From positions 44,024 through 108,023 of the forward strand of contig NZ_WUQZ01000006.1 in the NCBI RefSeq assembly GCF_009829075.1: a stretch of DNA of 64,000 bases. Direction: 5' to 3'. Each line of letters opens with the position of its first letter. Position 1 is the first letter of the stretch. The stretch comes from Sphingobacterium composti. Its GTDB lineage: Bacteria; Bacteroidota; Bacteroidia; Sphingobacteriales; Sphingobacteriaceae. Positions 46,631 through 56,310 of this stretch are shown here, piece after piece. Position numbers and translations under genes: made by a program. Under the pieces are notes generated by a model. It was not told the origin of the DNA, made no database searches, and saw only the letters and a list, made by a program, of their open reading frames with translations.

Positions 46631-47884
46631 ATGATAAATTTTAATCGTTTCAAACTAGATAATGGTTTGACAATATTGGTTCACGAAGACCATACTACGG
46701 CTATGGCTGTGGTGAATATTCTATATAAAGTCGGTGCACGTGATGAATCACCTGAGCAGACAGGATTTGCTCATTTATTTGAGCATTTGATGTTTGGTGG
46801 TTCGGTCAATATTCCTAATTATGATGCACCATTACAATCTGTAGGAGGTGAGAATAATGCCTTTACAAGTAACGATATCACAAATTATTATATCACTTTA
46901 CCTTCTAATAACTTAGAGACAGCTTTTTGGTTGGAAAGTGATCGCATGTTAAGTTTAGCTTTTAGTGATCAAAGTTTAGATGTTCAACGTCAGGTCGTTT
47001 GCGAAGAGTTTAAGCAGCGTTATTTAAATCAACCTTATGGTGATGTGTGGTTGAAGTTGCGACCCTTAGCTTATAAAGTTCACCCATATCGCTGGGCTAC
47101 AATTGGAAAAGAATTAAAGCATATTGAAGATGCAAAAATGGAAGATGTTAAAGCATTTTTCAATAAATTCTATACTCCTCAAAATGCTATAATGGTCGTG
47201 GCAGGTGATGTGACATTGGACGAAGTAAAAGCGCTCTCTGAAAAATGGTTTGCGGAAATTCCGTCAGGCAACATTTACGAAAGAAATCTTCCTCAAGAAC
47301 CAAAACAAATCGAACCACGTCACGAAGTTGTAGAAGCTGAAGTACCTGTTGACGCGATTTATATTGCATTTCATGGTCCTGAAAGATTGTCTTCTGACTA
47401 TTATACTACAGATTTGATTTCAGATCTATTGTCAAGAGGTTCTTCATCAAGACTGTATCGTTGTTTGGTCAAAGAAAATCCAGTTTTTAGTGAAATCAAT
47501 GCGTATATGATGGGAAGTATAGATACAAATTTATTTGTTGTTGAAGGTAAGCCGCTAGCACATATTTCTTTGGAAGAGGCTGAAAAGAATATTTGGAACG
47601 AGTTAGAAAAGATAAAGACAGAATTAGTTTTGGATGCTGAGCTGCAAAAGGTGAAAAATAAAATTGAATCCACTATGCTATTTGCAGAGCTTTCCATCTT
47701 AGATAAAGCAATGAATTTAGCATTTTTTGAAATGTTGAGTAAGGCGGAGGATTATAATTTAGAAGTTGAAAAATACAATGTCGTATCGCCTAATGATATT
47801 CAGCGTGTTGCAAGGGAAATTTTTGTAAAGGAAAATTCGTCTACACTTTATTACAAATCAAAAGCGAAAGAAAATGTTGAATAG
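46631..47884 (+). CDS. M16 peptidase, catalytic subunit
   Basis: A 417-residue zinc peptidase of the pitrilysin family. The inverted zinc motif HLFEH is at residues 48-52, with the third ligand Glu further down the chain (near residue 125, EEFKQRY). The N-terminal domain is followed by the inactive C-terminal M16 half. No signal peptide. It overlaps the next M16 gene by 11 bases, so the two are made together as a heterodimer. Confidence 0.94.
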   Translation: MINFNRFKLDNGLTILVHEDHTTAMAVVNILYKVGARDESPEQTGFAHLFEHLMFGGSVNIPNYDAPLQSVGGENNAFTSNDITNYYITLPSNNLETAFWLESDRMLSLAFSDQSLDVQRQVVCEEFKQRYLNQPYGDVWLKLRPLAYKVHPYRWATIGKELKHIEDAKMEDVKAFFNKFYTPQNAIMVVAGDVTLDEVKALSEKWFAEIPSGNIYERNLPQEPKQIEPRHEVVEAEVPVDAIYIAFHGPERLSSDYYTTDLISDLLSRGSSSRLYRCLVKENPVFSEINAYMMGSIDTNLFVVEGKPLAHISLEEAEKNIWNELEKIKTELVLDAELQKVKNKIESTMLFAELSILDKAMNLAFFEMLSKAEDYNLEVEKYNVVSPNDIQRVAREIFVKENSSTLYYKSKAKENVE

Positions 47885-49151
47885 ATCAGTAGCGCCAGCT
47901 TTCAAAGCTATAAAAAATGTTAATTTGGTTGAACCAGAAAAATATGTTCATCCAAATGGTCTGAAATCTTTCATATTTCAAGCTCCCGAGTTAGATTTAA
48001 TAAAATTGGAATTCACATTCGATAATATTTTATTGAAAGAAGAATTGGCCATATTAAATCCAGTATTATCTTCTATGCTAAAGGAAGGTACGCATACGCT
48101 TACTTCAAAAGAAATTGCGGATACAATAGATTTTTATGGTGCATTTTTAATGCCTGAATATAGTTTTGACCACAGCTCACTGACTGTATACACGATGCAT
48201 AAGTATGTAGGCAATGTATTACCTATACTAGCAGATATTCTTCAAAATTCTGTTGTTCCACAAGAAGAATTGGATACTCATATTCGTAATAATAAACAGT
48301 CCCTTCAAATATCGCTGCAAAAGAATGATGTACTTGCTAGAAGATTCTTCTATAACGAGGTGTTTAAAGGTACACGATATGGTACACTTCCTACTGAAGA
48401 TACTTATGATTCGATTCAACGTGAGGAAATATTAGAACTCTATAAAAAGCAAATTCAACCAGCTAACTGTAACCTATTTGTGGCAGGTAATGTGGATGAG
48501 TCATTAAAGAAGATGATTGGCGAAATGTTTGGGCAAAATTGGCAAAACTCAACGGATTTAGTTAAAGTGACTTCTCTTAATTTTGACTCTTATTCAACCA
48601 AATTATTTGTAGAGGAGAAAGCTGACGCATTACAATCTGCTGTACGATTTGGTGGGTTGACAATTAATAGGCGTCATGTAGATTTTCCAGCATTACAGTT
48701 TGTAAATACTCTTTTTGGAGGATTCTTCGGGTCTCGTCTGATGAAAAATATACGAGAAGACAAAGGCTATACATATAGTATTGGGTCATTTGTTGGCAAC
48801 TTAAGACACACGGGTTTTATGACTTTAGCATCAGAGGTAGGGGTGGATGTTACTCAACAAACATTGGAAGAAATTAAAAAGGAATTTGAAGTGTTAAGAC
48901 AGGAGAAAACTTCAGTCGAGGAAATTGATTTGGTGCGCAATTATATGCAAGGAACGCTTTTGGGAAGTTTAGAAAGCATATTCTCGCATGTTGATAAATT
49001 TAAAGCTGTATATTTTTCGGGCTTGGATATTAATTATTACACATATTATTCTGATGTAATCAAGAATATGAATCCTGACAGCGTACAAGATATGGCGATC
49101 CGTTATTTTGATTATGATAAGTTATTTAAAGTTGTAGTTGGGAAGATATAG
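47874..49151 (+). CDS. M16 peptidase-like, non-catalytic subunit
   Basis: A 425-residue homologue of the preceding protein lacking the HxxEH motif: the equivalent region reads MLKEGTHTLTSKEIADTID. It keeps the fold, including RFGGLTINRRHVDFPALQFVNTLFGGFFGSRLMKNIREDKGYTYS-like features near residues 260-305 (by position). Such partners supply the second half of the chamber in M16 heterodimers. Ends before a bidirectional terminator. Confidence 0.92.
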   Translation: MLNRSVAPAFKAIKNVNLVEPEKYVHPNGLKSFIFQAPELDLIKLEFTFDNILLKEELAILNPVLSSMLKEGTHTLTSKEIADTIDFYGAFLMPEYSFDHSSLTVYTMHKYVGNVLPILADILQNSVVPQEELDTHIRNNKQSLQISLQKNDVLARRFFYNEVFKGTRYGTLPTEDTYDSIQREEILELYKKQIQPANCNLFVAGNVDESLKKMIGEMFGQNWQNSTDLVKVTSLNFDSYSTKLFVEEKADALQSAVRFGGLTINRRHVDFPALQFVNTLFGGFFGSRLMKNIREDKGYTYSIGSFVGNLRHTGFMTLASEVGVDVTQQTLEEIKKEFEVLRQEKTSVEEIDLVRNYMQGTLLGSLESIFSHVDKFKAVYFSGLDINYYTYYSDVIKNMNPDSVQDMAIRYFDYDKLFKVVVGKI

Positions 49152-49170
49152 TCTATAATATTTTTTTGTG

Positions 49171-49200
49171 AAAGCTCAATGATTGAATTCATTGAGCTTT
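49171..49200. terminator. Bidirectional terminator between the M16 pair and NamZ-like gene
   Basis: A 12-bp perfect stem aaagctcaatga / tcattgagcttt with a 6-base loop, directly against the stop codon of the leftward gene. Convergent layout; T residues are present on both sides. Confidence 0.8.
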
Positions 49201-50346
49201 TTAGTATAGTAAGTAAGGTGAAATTTCTTTTTCCCACTCCAGCGAGGTTCCTACTGTATTGATTTCGCCGTTTACTAATTGTTCAAATGCTTTGGGAATA
49301 CCTAATAACTTGTCTAGATGTTTAGTTCCTGAACGATTTACATTCGTAAGATAATTGCGTTCCTTTAGTTTGCCAGGAAATAATCGATTAATCAATTGTA
49401 TTAACTGAATAAAGTACTTTACAGATTGAAATGATTCTGGTTGTTTTGGCAACACGTGTAATCCGTGACATTCTTCGCCTTCGTAAATACTTATTGTGGG
49501 TGTATAATGTACTATTCTTAAGTCAGCTCCTTCAAATTCATTTAATGCATGATTATATAATTTCTCAGCATCAATCCACGGAGCGCCAAACTGCGCAAAA
49601 GGAAAATCTGAACCTCGTCCTTCGTTAATATTCAAACCCTCAAATAAACATGCACCAGCATGTGTGTAAATCGTTTCTCTATTCTGAATAGCTGGTGAAG
49701 TCGGAAAAAATGGATAGCCTTGATTGGTATTTCTATCCCAATTTTTTAGCTTTATAATTTCTAAACTAAGCTTTGGATAATATTTGGATTTAAAATATTG
49801 TGCTAATTCACCAAATGTACACTGGTGCGTAATGGGAATATTAAAACGACCAAGGAATGAGCTACAGCTAGGAGCAAGAGAAGGACCTTCTGCCAATTTT
49901 ATGGAATGTGCCATTGGATTTGGACGATCGAGTAATAGCACAGATTTGTTATAGTGTACGCAACTTTCTAAGACATAACTCATTGTCCATAAATACGTGT
50001 AGAATCGTGAGCCAATATCTGGTAAATCAATTAAAACCAGATCTATATCTTTCAAATCTTCTTGTGTTGGTGATAGTTTTTCGCTATAGAGGCTTACAAT
50101 TGGTAATTGTGTTTGGGAGTCTACCTCATGCGCTATAAAAGCTCCATCAGCACCTTGTGCATCGAAGCCATGTTCTGGAGCAAATAATTTTACGAGATTA
50201 AATCCTGCTTCTTTAAGGGCTATTCTACTATGCTTACCTGTTGTAGTACGCGAAGCAGCATTACACACTAATGCTAAACGTAAGTCTTTTAATTTATCCG
50301 TTTGATTTATTAAATTATCAATACCAAAAAATACGGTAGATGTCAT
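49201..50346 (-). CDS. DUF1343 / NamZ-like exo-beta-N-acetylmuramidase family protein
   Basis: A 381-residue protein of the DUF1343 family, whose characterised member NamZ cleaves MurNAc from the non-reducing end of peptidoglycan fragments. Visible blocks are LVCNAASRTTTGKH near residue 27, LFAPEHGFDAQGADGA near 55, DLPDIGSRFYTYLWTM near 108 and LFEGLNINEGRGSDFPF near 233. There is no signal peptide in this copy. It probably shares a transcript with the upstream AraC gene, 35 bases away. Function by family only. Confidence 0.88.
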   Translation of the reverse strand: MTSTVFFGIDNLINQTDKLKDLRLALVCNAASRTTTGKHSRIALKEAGFNLVKLFAPEHGFDAQGADGAFIAHEVDSQTQLPIVSLYSEKLSPTQEDLKDIDLVLIDLPDIGSRFYTYLWTMSYVLESCVHYNKSVLLLDRPNPMAHSIKLAEGPSLAPSCSSFLGRFNIPITHQCTFGELAQYFKSKYYPKLSLEIIKLKNWDRNTNQGYPFFPTSPAIQNRETIYTHAGACLFEGLNINEGRGSDFPFAQFGAPWIDAEKLYNHALNEFEGADLRIVHYTPTISIYEGEECHGLHVLPKQPESFQSVKYFIQLIQLINRLFPGKLKERNYLTNVNRSGTKHLDKLLGIPKAFEQLVNGEINTVGTSLEWEKEISPYLLY

Positions 50347-50381
50347 GTGAGTTAGGTAATTATTTTTTTTATACGAAGTAG

Positions 50382-51230
50382 CTAAGATATATTTTCTTTT
50401 TTGTATTGTTTTGGGCTTGTGTTCGTCACACTTTTGAATATTTTGTGGAAGTTAACAAAACTGTTAAACCCACTTTCAAAACTAATTTCTTTTAAATTTT
50501 TGTCTGTTGACCTAAGCAACCGACATGCATGAGAAACTCGTAGTTCAGATACGAATTGGATGGGGGTTTTTCCAGTTTTTTGTTTGAAATATCGACAAAA
50601 TGAATTTTTAGTCATTTTAGCTAAATTAGATAACGTGTCTAATTCAACTTTGTTACGATAATTGTCTTTTATATAGTTAATTACGTTATTCATCCGCTTG
50701 TGATCAGATGAATGATTATAAACCTCATACTCTTCACTAATCAACAATATCGGTTCGCTTTGTTGAAAATAATATAATGATTCAATGAGTTTGGTGATTT
50801 TGAGAATATTTGATTGTTCATGAACCTTAAAGAATAAATTACTAAATAGACTAGAACAATTTTCCAAATATAGGGCTCTTTCAGAATTTAGGATTAATTG
50901 CTGTAGACTTTTGGCTTCTTGAAGATCATAGAATTCCTCTCCTAAAAAATCAGGTTTGAAATGTATAACAATACAATCTATAGGGTTGTGTTCATTCAAA
51001 TAGTCGTTGTGAAATAACCAATAATGCGGAATATTAGGACCAATCAATACACAACTATTTTGGTTAAATGATTGTATGCGATCTCCGACAAATAAAGTTC
51101 CGCTACCTTTTGCAACATATATAAATTCGATTTCATCATGATAATGCCAAATGGTATGATGCTTTGGGTAATCATCTCGTCGAACATGTAGTCGTTTTTG
51201 GAAGCTCTCTGTGAGACTTAACTTTTTCAT
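50382..51230 (-). CDS. AraC family transcriptional regulator of the deoxyhexose operon
   Basis: A 282-residue regulator with an N-terminal cupin-like sensor domain (residues 20-100, HYHDEIEFIYV near 28 and LIGPNIPHYWLF near 62) and a C-terminal double helix-turn-helix (residues 180-280: TLSNLAKMTKNSFCRYFKQKTGKTPIQFV region and ISFESGFNSFVNFHKIFK, both by position). It is divergent from fucP and probably activates that operon in response to a sugar. Direct repeats in the shared intergenic region are likely binding sites. Confidence 0.9.
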   Translation of the reverse strand: MKKLSLTESFQKRLHVRRDDYPKHHTIWHYHDEIEFIYVAKGSGTLFVGDRIQSFNQNSCVLIGPNIPHYWLFHNDYLNEHNPIDCIVIHFKPDFLGEEFYDLQEAKSLQQLILNSERALYLENCSSLFSNLFFKVHEQSNILKITKLIESLYYFQQSEPILLISEEYEVYNHSSDHKRMNNVINYIKDNYRNKVELDTLSNLAKMTKNSFCRYFKQKTGKTPIQFVSELRVSHACRLLRSTDKNLKEISFESGFNSFVNFHKIFKSVTNTSPKQYKKENIS

Positions 51231-51295
51231 ACCCTTTATTTAAAATAACTAATATTCTATAGTTTAATAAAAATAGTAATAATTCGGGTAATATA

Positions 51296-51324
51296 GTTTA
51301 TGTTTTTGGTAAATTGGTTTATGT
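51296..51324 (+). promoter_or_regulatory. Direct repeats upstream of fucP, likely AraC-family operator
   Basis: gtttatgt occurs at 51296-51303 and again at 51317-51324, a 21-bp spacing that puts both on one DNA face. The downstream copy lies just upstream of the expected RNA polymerase site, with a partial -7 box tacattta at 51344-51351. The promoter lacks a TTG -33 box. Confidence 0.5.
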
Positions 51325-51373
51325 AAATTAAAAGTATTACAGCTACATTTACTTAATCAATTATAAATAACTT

Positions 51374-52624
51374 ATGTCTAGAAAAGAAAATTACACCTTC
51401 GCAATTATATTGATTACGTCTTTATTCTTTTTTTGGGGGTTTATTCATAATCTAGATCCAATTTTAATAAATCATCTACGCAGTGCATTTAGTTTGACAC
51501 ATGTGCAAGCATCATTAGTAGATTCAGCTGTATTTGTTGCTTATTTACTTTTAGGAATACCTGCTGGGATTATTATGCGGAAATTTGGTTATAAAGCAGG
51601 GATTCTTGTTGGATTAAGTTTATTTGCATTAGGATGTTTCTTATTTATTCCTGCCGCAAATGCAATTAGTTATCCTTTCTTTCTTGCAGCTTTATTTATC
51701 CTTTCATGTGGCTTGACAATTTTAGAGACTGCTGCAAATCCATACATCACAGTTTTGGGTGATCCAGCAAAAGCGACTCAAAGGCTTAATTTTGCTCAAT
51801 CCTTTAATGGATTAGCCGCTTCTTTGGCTCCTATAGTTGGAGGTGTTTTTATACTTGCAGAAGAACCAAAATCTGCAGATGAAATTGCAGCTCTGTCAAC
51901 GGATGCTAGGAATGCCTATATTTTAGCAGAAACAAGTTTGGTAAAAGGTCCATATTTGGTATTGGGATTAATAATTCTTGTAGTTGCAGTATTATTCTTT
52001 TTGACAAAGTTACCTGAGATTAATGAGGAAGAAGATTCAAATGATACTAAACGGGGATTTTTTGCGAGTTTGCGACATATGAATGTTCGTTGGGGAGTGT
52101 TAGCACAGTTTTTCTATGTCGGGGCACAGGTTTACGTGTTTAGTTTTTTATTAGTATTCGCGAGTGATGCGCTTGGTATGTCAGGACAAGATGCTAAATA
52201 TTATGCTGGTTTAGCAGGTTTTTTATTTATGATAGGGCGCTTTGTGGGAACTTTCTTTATGCGCTTTGTCGAACCTTATAAGCTTTTGATGTTATATAGC
52301 ATTTTCTCTATTTTATTAAGTATGGTAGTGATTCATGGAGAAGGAATGGTAACTCTTTATGCTCTTGTAGGAATTACATTTTTTATGTCTATCATGTTTC
52401 CAACGATATTTGCCATAGGTATCAAGAGTGTTGGTAGTGATACGAAATCAGCATCTAGTTTTATCATTATGTCCATTGTTGGCGGAGCTATTATACCTCC
52501 GATAGCTGGCGGTATAACTGACTATACGCACAATATTCACAATTCTTATTACGTTGTGCTGATATGCTTTTTTGTTGTGTTACTTTTTGGTTGGAAAACT
52601 AGAAATGTAGGTGAAGTTAAATAA
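51374..52624 (+). CDS. fucP: L-fucose:H+ symporter permease (FucP family)
   Basis: A 416-residue member of the major facilitator superfamily with 12 hydrophobic helices. Family hallmarks include SLFFFWGFIHNLDPILINHLR near residue 16 (by position; FWGFxxxLxxxL), LxxCGLTILETAANPYITVLG near 111 and the second-half SIMFPTIFAIGIKSVG block near 345. It would import L-fucose or a related sugar. First gene of the catabolic operon, followed 8 bases later by the mutarotase. Confidence 0.93.
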   Translation: MSRKENYTFAIILITSLFFFWGFIHNLDPILINHLRSAFSLTHVQASLVDSAVFVAYLLLGIPAGIIMRKFGYKAGILVGLSLFALGCFLFIPAANAISYPFFLAALFILSCGLTILETAANPYITVLGDPAKATQRLNFAQSFNGLAASLAPIVGGVFILAEEPKSADEIAALSTDARNAYILAETSLVKGPYLVLGLIILVVAVLFFLTKLPEINEEEDSNDTKRGFFASLRHMNVRWGVLAQFFYVGAQVYVFSFLLVFASDALGMSGQDAKYYAGLAGFLFMIGRFVGTFFMRFVEPYKLLMLYSIFSILLSMVVIHGEGMVTLYALVGITFFMSIMFPTIFAIGIKSVGSDTKSASSFIIMSIVGGAIIPPIAGGITDYTHNIHNSYYVVLICFFVVLLFGWKTRNVGEVK

Positions 52625-52632
52625 TTGATATT

Positions 52633-52962
52633 ATGAATAAATACGTATTAGCCTTAGACTTAGTTGATGACCCTCAACTTATCAAAGAATATGAGGATTT
52701 TCATACTAATGTTTGGCCAGAAATTATAACTTCCATTCGGGATTCGGGTATTATTAATATGGAAATTCATCGATTTGGCAATCGACTATGTATGATTATG
52801 GAAGTAAATGAAAGTTTTAGTTTTGATGAAAAATCTCAAATGGATGCATCAAATCCTAAAGTTCAGGAATGGGAGGCATTGATGTGGAAGTATCAGCAAG
52901 CAATTCCAGGAGCCAAGGAAGGTGAAAAATGGGTAATAATGGATAAAATATTTCAATTGTAA
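52633..52962 (+). CDS. L-rhamnose/L-fucose mutarotase family protein (RhaM-like)
   Basis: A 109-residue small ferredoxin-like protein of the RhaM (DUF718) family that speeds alpha/beta anomer interconversion. Family features: YHNVWPEI-type pattern FHTNVWPEIITSIRDSG near residue 22 and IHRFGNRLCMIMEV near 44, with WEALMWKYQQ near 80. In this operon the substrate is probably L-fucose even though the family is named for rhamnose. It does not resemble FucU. 3 bases before the dehydratase gene. Confidence 0.88.
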   Translation: MNKYVLALDLVDDPQLIKEYEDFHTNVWPEIITSIRDSGIINMEIHRFGNRLCMIMEVNESFSFDEKSQMDASNPKVQEWEALMWKYQQAIPGAKEGEKWVIMDKIFQL

Positions 52963-52965
52963 GAA

Positions 52966-54630
52966 ATGGAGAAGGAAAGATTGCATTTTTTGCAAATACA
53001 TCCTAAAGATAATGTATTAGTCGCATTACGTGATTTAGAAAAGGGGCGTGAGATTACATTTAGTGGACAAAGTATAAAATTATTAGAGTTTGTAAAAGCC
53101 AAACATAAGTTTACATTAGGTGATTTTGACAAGGATCAAGAGATTTATATGTACGGTGTACTTGTTGGGAAGTTAAATTATGCCTTACCTAAGGGAAGTC
53201 CCCTAACGGTAGAAAACTTAAGACATGCTGCAGGTGACTTTAAATTGGGAGAGCGAAAGTTAGAATGGCAAAGACCTGATGTGTCAAAGTTTGAAAATAG
53301 AACATTTCAAGGATTTCATCGCTCTAATGGAAAAGTAGGCACTGCTAATCATTGGTTAGTGATCCCTTTAGTATTTTGTGAAAATCGAAATGTCCTTACA
53401 CTAAAATCAGCTTTAGAAGAGAAGTTGGGTTACAAAGTAGAAAGTAAAGACTATTCAAATGAAGTAGATGTTTTATTAGAACGCTATAAAAATGGCGCTT
53501 CAATAGATGAATTATTACAGATAGATTTAACCCCATCTAATATTAAAAAAAGTGCTAATAGACCATTTGAAAATGTGGATGGCGTTAAGTTTTTGAACCA
53601 CGATATGGGCTGCGGAGGTATTCGTATGGATTCAGACGCACTATGTGGTTTGTTAGCAGGGTATATTACCCATCCGAATGTAGCGGGAGCTACAGTTTTG
53701 AGTTTGGGTTGTCAACACGCGCAAGCTTCTATTTTAAAAGCAGAAATTGCTAAACGTGATCCTAATTTTGATAAACCATTATATATTTTCGAGCAACAAA
53801 AAGAAGGAACAGAAGCGGATCTAATGCAAAAGGCTATTAAAGCTACATTTGCAGGTCTAGTACAAGCAAATCAATTTACTCGTCAACCAGCATCTTTGGA
53901 TAAACTGTGTATTGGATTAGAATGCGGTGGTTCTGATGGCTTTTCTGGCATTTCAGCAAATCCAGCTTTAGGAATGGTCTCAGATATATTAGTTACTTTA
54001 GGTGGTTCTGTTATTTTATCAGAATTTCCAGAACTATGTGGTGTGGAGCAAGAACTGAGTGATCGCTGCTTGAATGAGGATATTGCTAAGCATTTTATGA
54101 ATTTAATGCAAACTTATAATGCAAAAGCAGAAGCAGATGGTTCGGGCTTTTATATGAATCCTTCTCCGGGAAATATTCGTGATGGTTTGATTACGGATGC
54201 TATCAAATCTGCAGGAGCAGCCAAAAAAGGTGGTACTTCGCCAGTTATAAATGTTGCAGACTATCCAGAAGTAGCTGACACAGCGGGTTTAAATTTATTA
54301 TGTACTCCAGGTAATGATGTGGAAAGTACTACAGCGGAAGTGGCAGCTGGAGCGAATATAGTCTTGTTCACAACGGGACTGGGTACCCCAACAGGCAATC
54401 CAATCACGCCTGTTATCAAGATATCGACTAACACAAAAACTTTTGAGCGCATGTCAGATATCATCGATATCAACTGCGGAACTATAATCGATGGCGAAGA
54501 AACGATTGAACAAGCAGCTCATCGGATTTTAGATTATGTGATTGAAGTGGCAAGCGGAAATGCAGTACCGAAGGCAGTTCTTTTAGGTCAAGACGATTTT
54601 ATTCCTTGGCGTAGAGGTGTTTCATTATAA
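52966..54630 (+). CDS. UxaA/altronate-dehydratase family protein, probable L-fuconate dehydratase
   Basis: A 554-residue UxaA-type dehydratase: an N-terminal SAF domain (residues 1-95) and a large UxaA catalytic region (125-554) with FLNHDMGCGGIRMDSDA near 211, LSLGCQHAQAS near 246 and GLECGGSDGFSG near 320; its cysteines are expected to bind iron. The family dehydrates altronate or galactarate. Located among L-fucose genes, it most likely dehydrates L-fuconate to 2-keto-3-deoxy-L-fuconate, replacing the enolase-superfamily FucD; a uxaA-type gene is also part of the Campylobacter jejuni fucose locus. Substrate is inferred. Confidence 0.88.
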   Translation: MEKERLHFLQIHPKDNVLVALRDLEKGREITFSGQSIKLLEFVKAKHKFTLGDFDKDQEIYMYGVLVGKLNYALPKGSPLTVENLRHAAGDFKLGERKLEWQRPDVSKFENRTFQGFHRSNGKVGTANHWLVIPLVFCENRNVLTLKSALEEKLGYKVESKDYSNEVDVLLERYKNGASIDELLQIDLTPSNIKKSANRPFENVDGVKFLNHDMGCGGIRMDSDALCGLLAGYITHPNVAGATVLSLGCQHAQASILKAEIAKRDPNFDKPLYIFEQQKEGTEADLMQKAIKATFAGLVQANQFTRQPASLDKLCIGLECGGSDGFSGISANPALGMVSDILVTLGGSVILSEFPELCGVEQELSDRCLNEDIAKHFMNLMQTYNAKAEADGSGFYMNPSPGNIRDGLITDAIKSAGAAKKGGTSPVINVADYPEVADTAGLNLLCTPGNDVESTTAEVAAGANIVLFTTGLGTPTGNPITPVIKISTNTKTFERMSDIIDINCGTIIDGEETIEQAAHRILDYVIEVASGNAVPKAVLLGQDDFIPWRRGVSL

Positions 54631-54657
54631 AATTAATAGAGTATTATATTACAGAAT

Positions 54658-55422
54658 ATGTCAAAATTAGAAGGTAAAGTAGCGATTATTACAGGAGGAG
54701 GAAGTGGTATAGGACAAGCTATTTCAGAAGTGTTTGCCTCAGAAGGAGCTATTGTTCATATTCTCGATTTGAGTGACGATAATGGAAATAAAGTTGTTCG
54801 TAATATACAGCGTAGTGGTGGGAAAGCAGAGTTACATATTTGTTCCGTTTCAAATCAGGAAGAAGTTGTGCAAGTGGTAAATAAAATTGGTCGTGTGGAT
54901 ATATTGGTGAATAATGCAGGAATTGCTCATGTAGGAAATTTAGAGAATTGCTCAGAAAAAGATTTTAATAAGATTTTTGATGTTAATGTAAAAGGTGCAT
55001 ACAATGCTTTATATGCTGTTGTGCCTAAAATGAAGGAGCAAGGAGGAGGTGCGATACTTAATCTTGCTTCTATAGCTGCCGTGGTTGGTATTGCGGATCG
55101 GTTTGCTTATTCGATGAGTAAGGGTGCTATTTATGCTATGAGCATGTCTGTTGCACGAGATTATATGAAAGATAATATTCGTAGTAATTCTATTTCACCA
55201 GCTCGAGTACACACGCCTTTTGTGGATGGTTTTATTTCAAAAAATTATCCTGGACAGGAAGAAGAAATGTTTCAAAAATTATCTGCTTCTCAACCCATTG
55301 GTCGTATGGCGCAACCTCTTGAAATTGCTAAATTAGCTTTGTTCCTATGTTCGGATGACGCTGGATTTATCACTGGAAATGATTATCCTATTGATGGAGG
55401 ATTTATTAAATTAAATAATTAA
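54658..55422 (+). CDS. SDR oxidoreductase, probable 2-keto-3-deoxy-L-fuconate dehydrogenase
   Basis: A 254-residue short-chain dehydrogenase. Cofactor loop TGGGSGIG at residues 12-19, NNAG near 85, catalytic Ser in NLASIAAVVG near 137 and intact YSMSK near 150. The acidic residue after the second strand (HILDLSDDN) predicts NAD preference. From its position between the dehydratase and an FAH-family hydrolase it should oxidise the C4 hydroxyl of 2-keto-3-deoxy-L-fuconate. A TTG-independent role elsewhere is possible. Confidence 0.85.
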   Translation: MSKLEGKVAIITGGGSGIGQAISEVFASEGAIVHILDLSDDNGNKVVRNIQRSGGKAELHICSVSNQEEVVQVVNKIGRVDILVNNAGIAHVGNLENCSEKDFNKIFDVNVKGAYNALYAVVPKMKEQGGGAILNLASIAAVVGIADRFAYSMSKGAIYAMSMSVARDYMKDNIRSNSISPARVHTPFVDGFISKNYPGQEEEMFQKLSASQPIGRMAQPLEIAKLALFLCSDDAGFITGNDYPIDGGFIKLNN

Positions 55423-55446
55423 CAATTATACATAACCTTTAAAAAC

Positions 55447-56301
55447 ATGAAATTAATACAATTCGGAGAATTAGGTAAGGAGAAGGCGGGCGTACAGATT
55501 GATGGTAAAAATTATGACGTGTCATCATTTGTAACTCGATATGATGAAGGATTTTTTGAAAATAATGGATTGGAAAACCTTTCAAAATTTATTACTGACA
55601 ATAAAAATAATCTTATAGAAATCCCTGCTAATACTCGTTTAGGCACTCCATTTGCTCGTCCATCAAAAATTGTTTGTATTGGTTTGAACTATAAGGACCA
55701 TGCTGAAGAAACTGGTGCTACCATTCCGGCAGAACCGATTATTTTTATGAAATCTACCACAGCTTTAGTGGGGGCCAATGATACAGTAGTAATTCCTAAA
55801 AATTCGAAGAAAACGGATTGGGAAGTAGAATTTGGTATTGTTATTGGCAAAAAAGCAACTTATGTAGAAGAAGCAGATGCCTTGGATTATGTAGCTGGTT
55901 ATGTGCTACACAATGATGTGTCCGAACGTGAATTTCAAATAGAAAGAGGTGGGACTTGGGATAAAGGAAAGGGTTGTGATACGTTTGCTCCAATGGGACC
56001 TGTGTTAACGACCAAAGACGAAATTCCAGATATTAATAATGTTAATTTGTGGTTGAAGGTAAATGGAAAAATTTATCAAAATGGAAATACTAAAAACTTA
56101 ATATTCTCTGTACCATTTATAGTTTCTTATGTTTCTCAATTCATGACATTACTTCCAGGTGATGTTATTTCGACAGGTACACCAGCAGGAGTTGGATTAG
56201 GATTTAATCCACCTATTTATCTTAAAGAAGGAGATGTTATCGAGTTGGGCGCTGATTATTTAGGAGAGCAAAGACAAGAGGTAGTTGCCTACAGAAAATA
56301 G
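55447..56301 (+). CDS. FAH-family hydrolase, probable 2,4-diketo-3-deoxy-L-fuconate hydrolase
   Basis: A 284-residue member of the fumarylacetoacetase family. Catalytic core blocks: IVCIGLNYKDHAEETG near residue 76, metal ligands in WEVEFGIVIG (Glu-x-Glu) near 120 and GDVISTGTPAGVGLG near 236. In non-phosphorylating fucose and rhamnose pathways this family splits the 2,4-diketo acid into pyruvate and L-lactate. Its position right after the SDR supports that role; the product split is inferred. Confidence 0.88.
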   Translation: MKLIQFGELGKEKAGVQIDGKNYDVSSFVTRYDEGFFENNGLENLSKFITDNKNNLIEIPANTRLGTPFARPSKIVCIGLNYKDHAEETGATIPAEPIIFMKSTTALVGANDTVVIPKNSKKTDWEVEFGIVIGKKATYVEEADALDYVAGYVLHNDVSEREFQIERGGTWDKGKGCDTFAPMGPVLTTKDEIPDINNVNLWLKVNGKIYQNGNTKNLIFSVPFIVSYVSQFMTLLPGDVISTGTPAGVGLGFNPPIYLKEGDVIELGADYLGEQRQEVVAYRK

Positions 56302-56310
56302 AATTGAATT

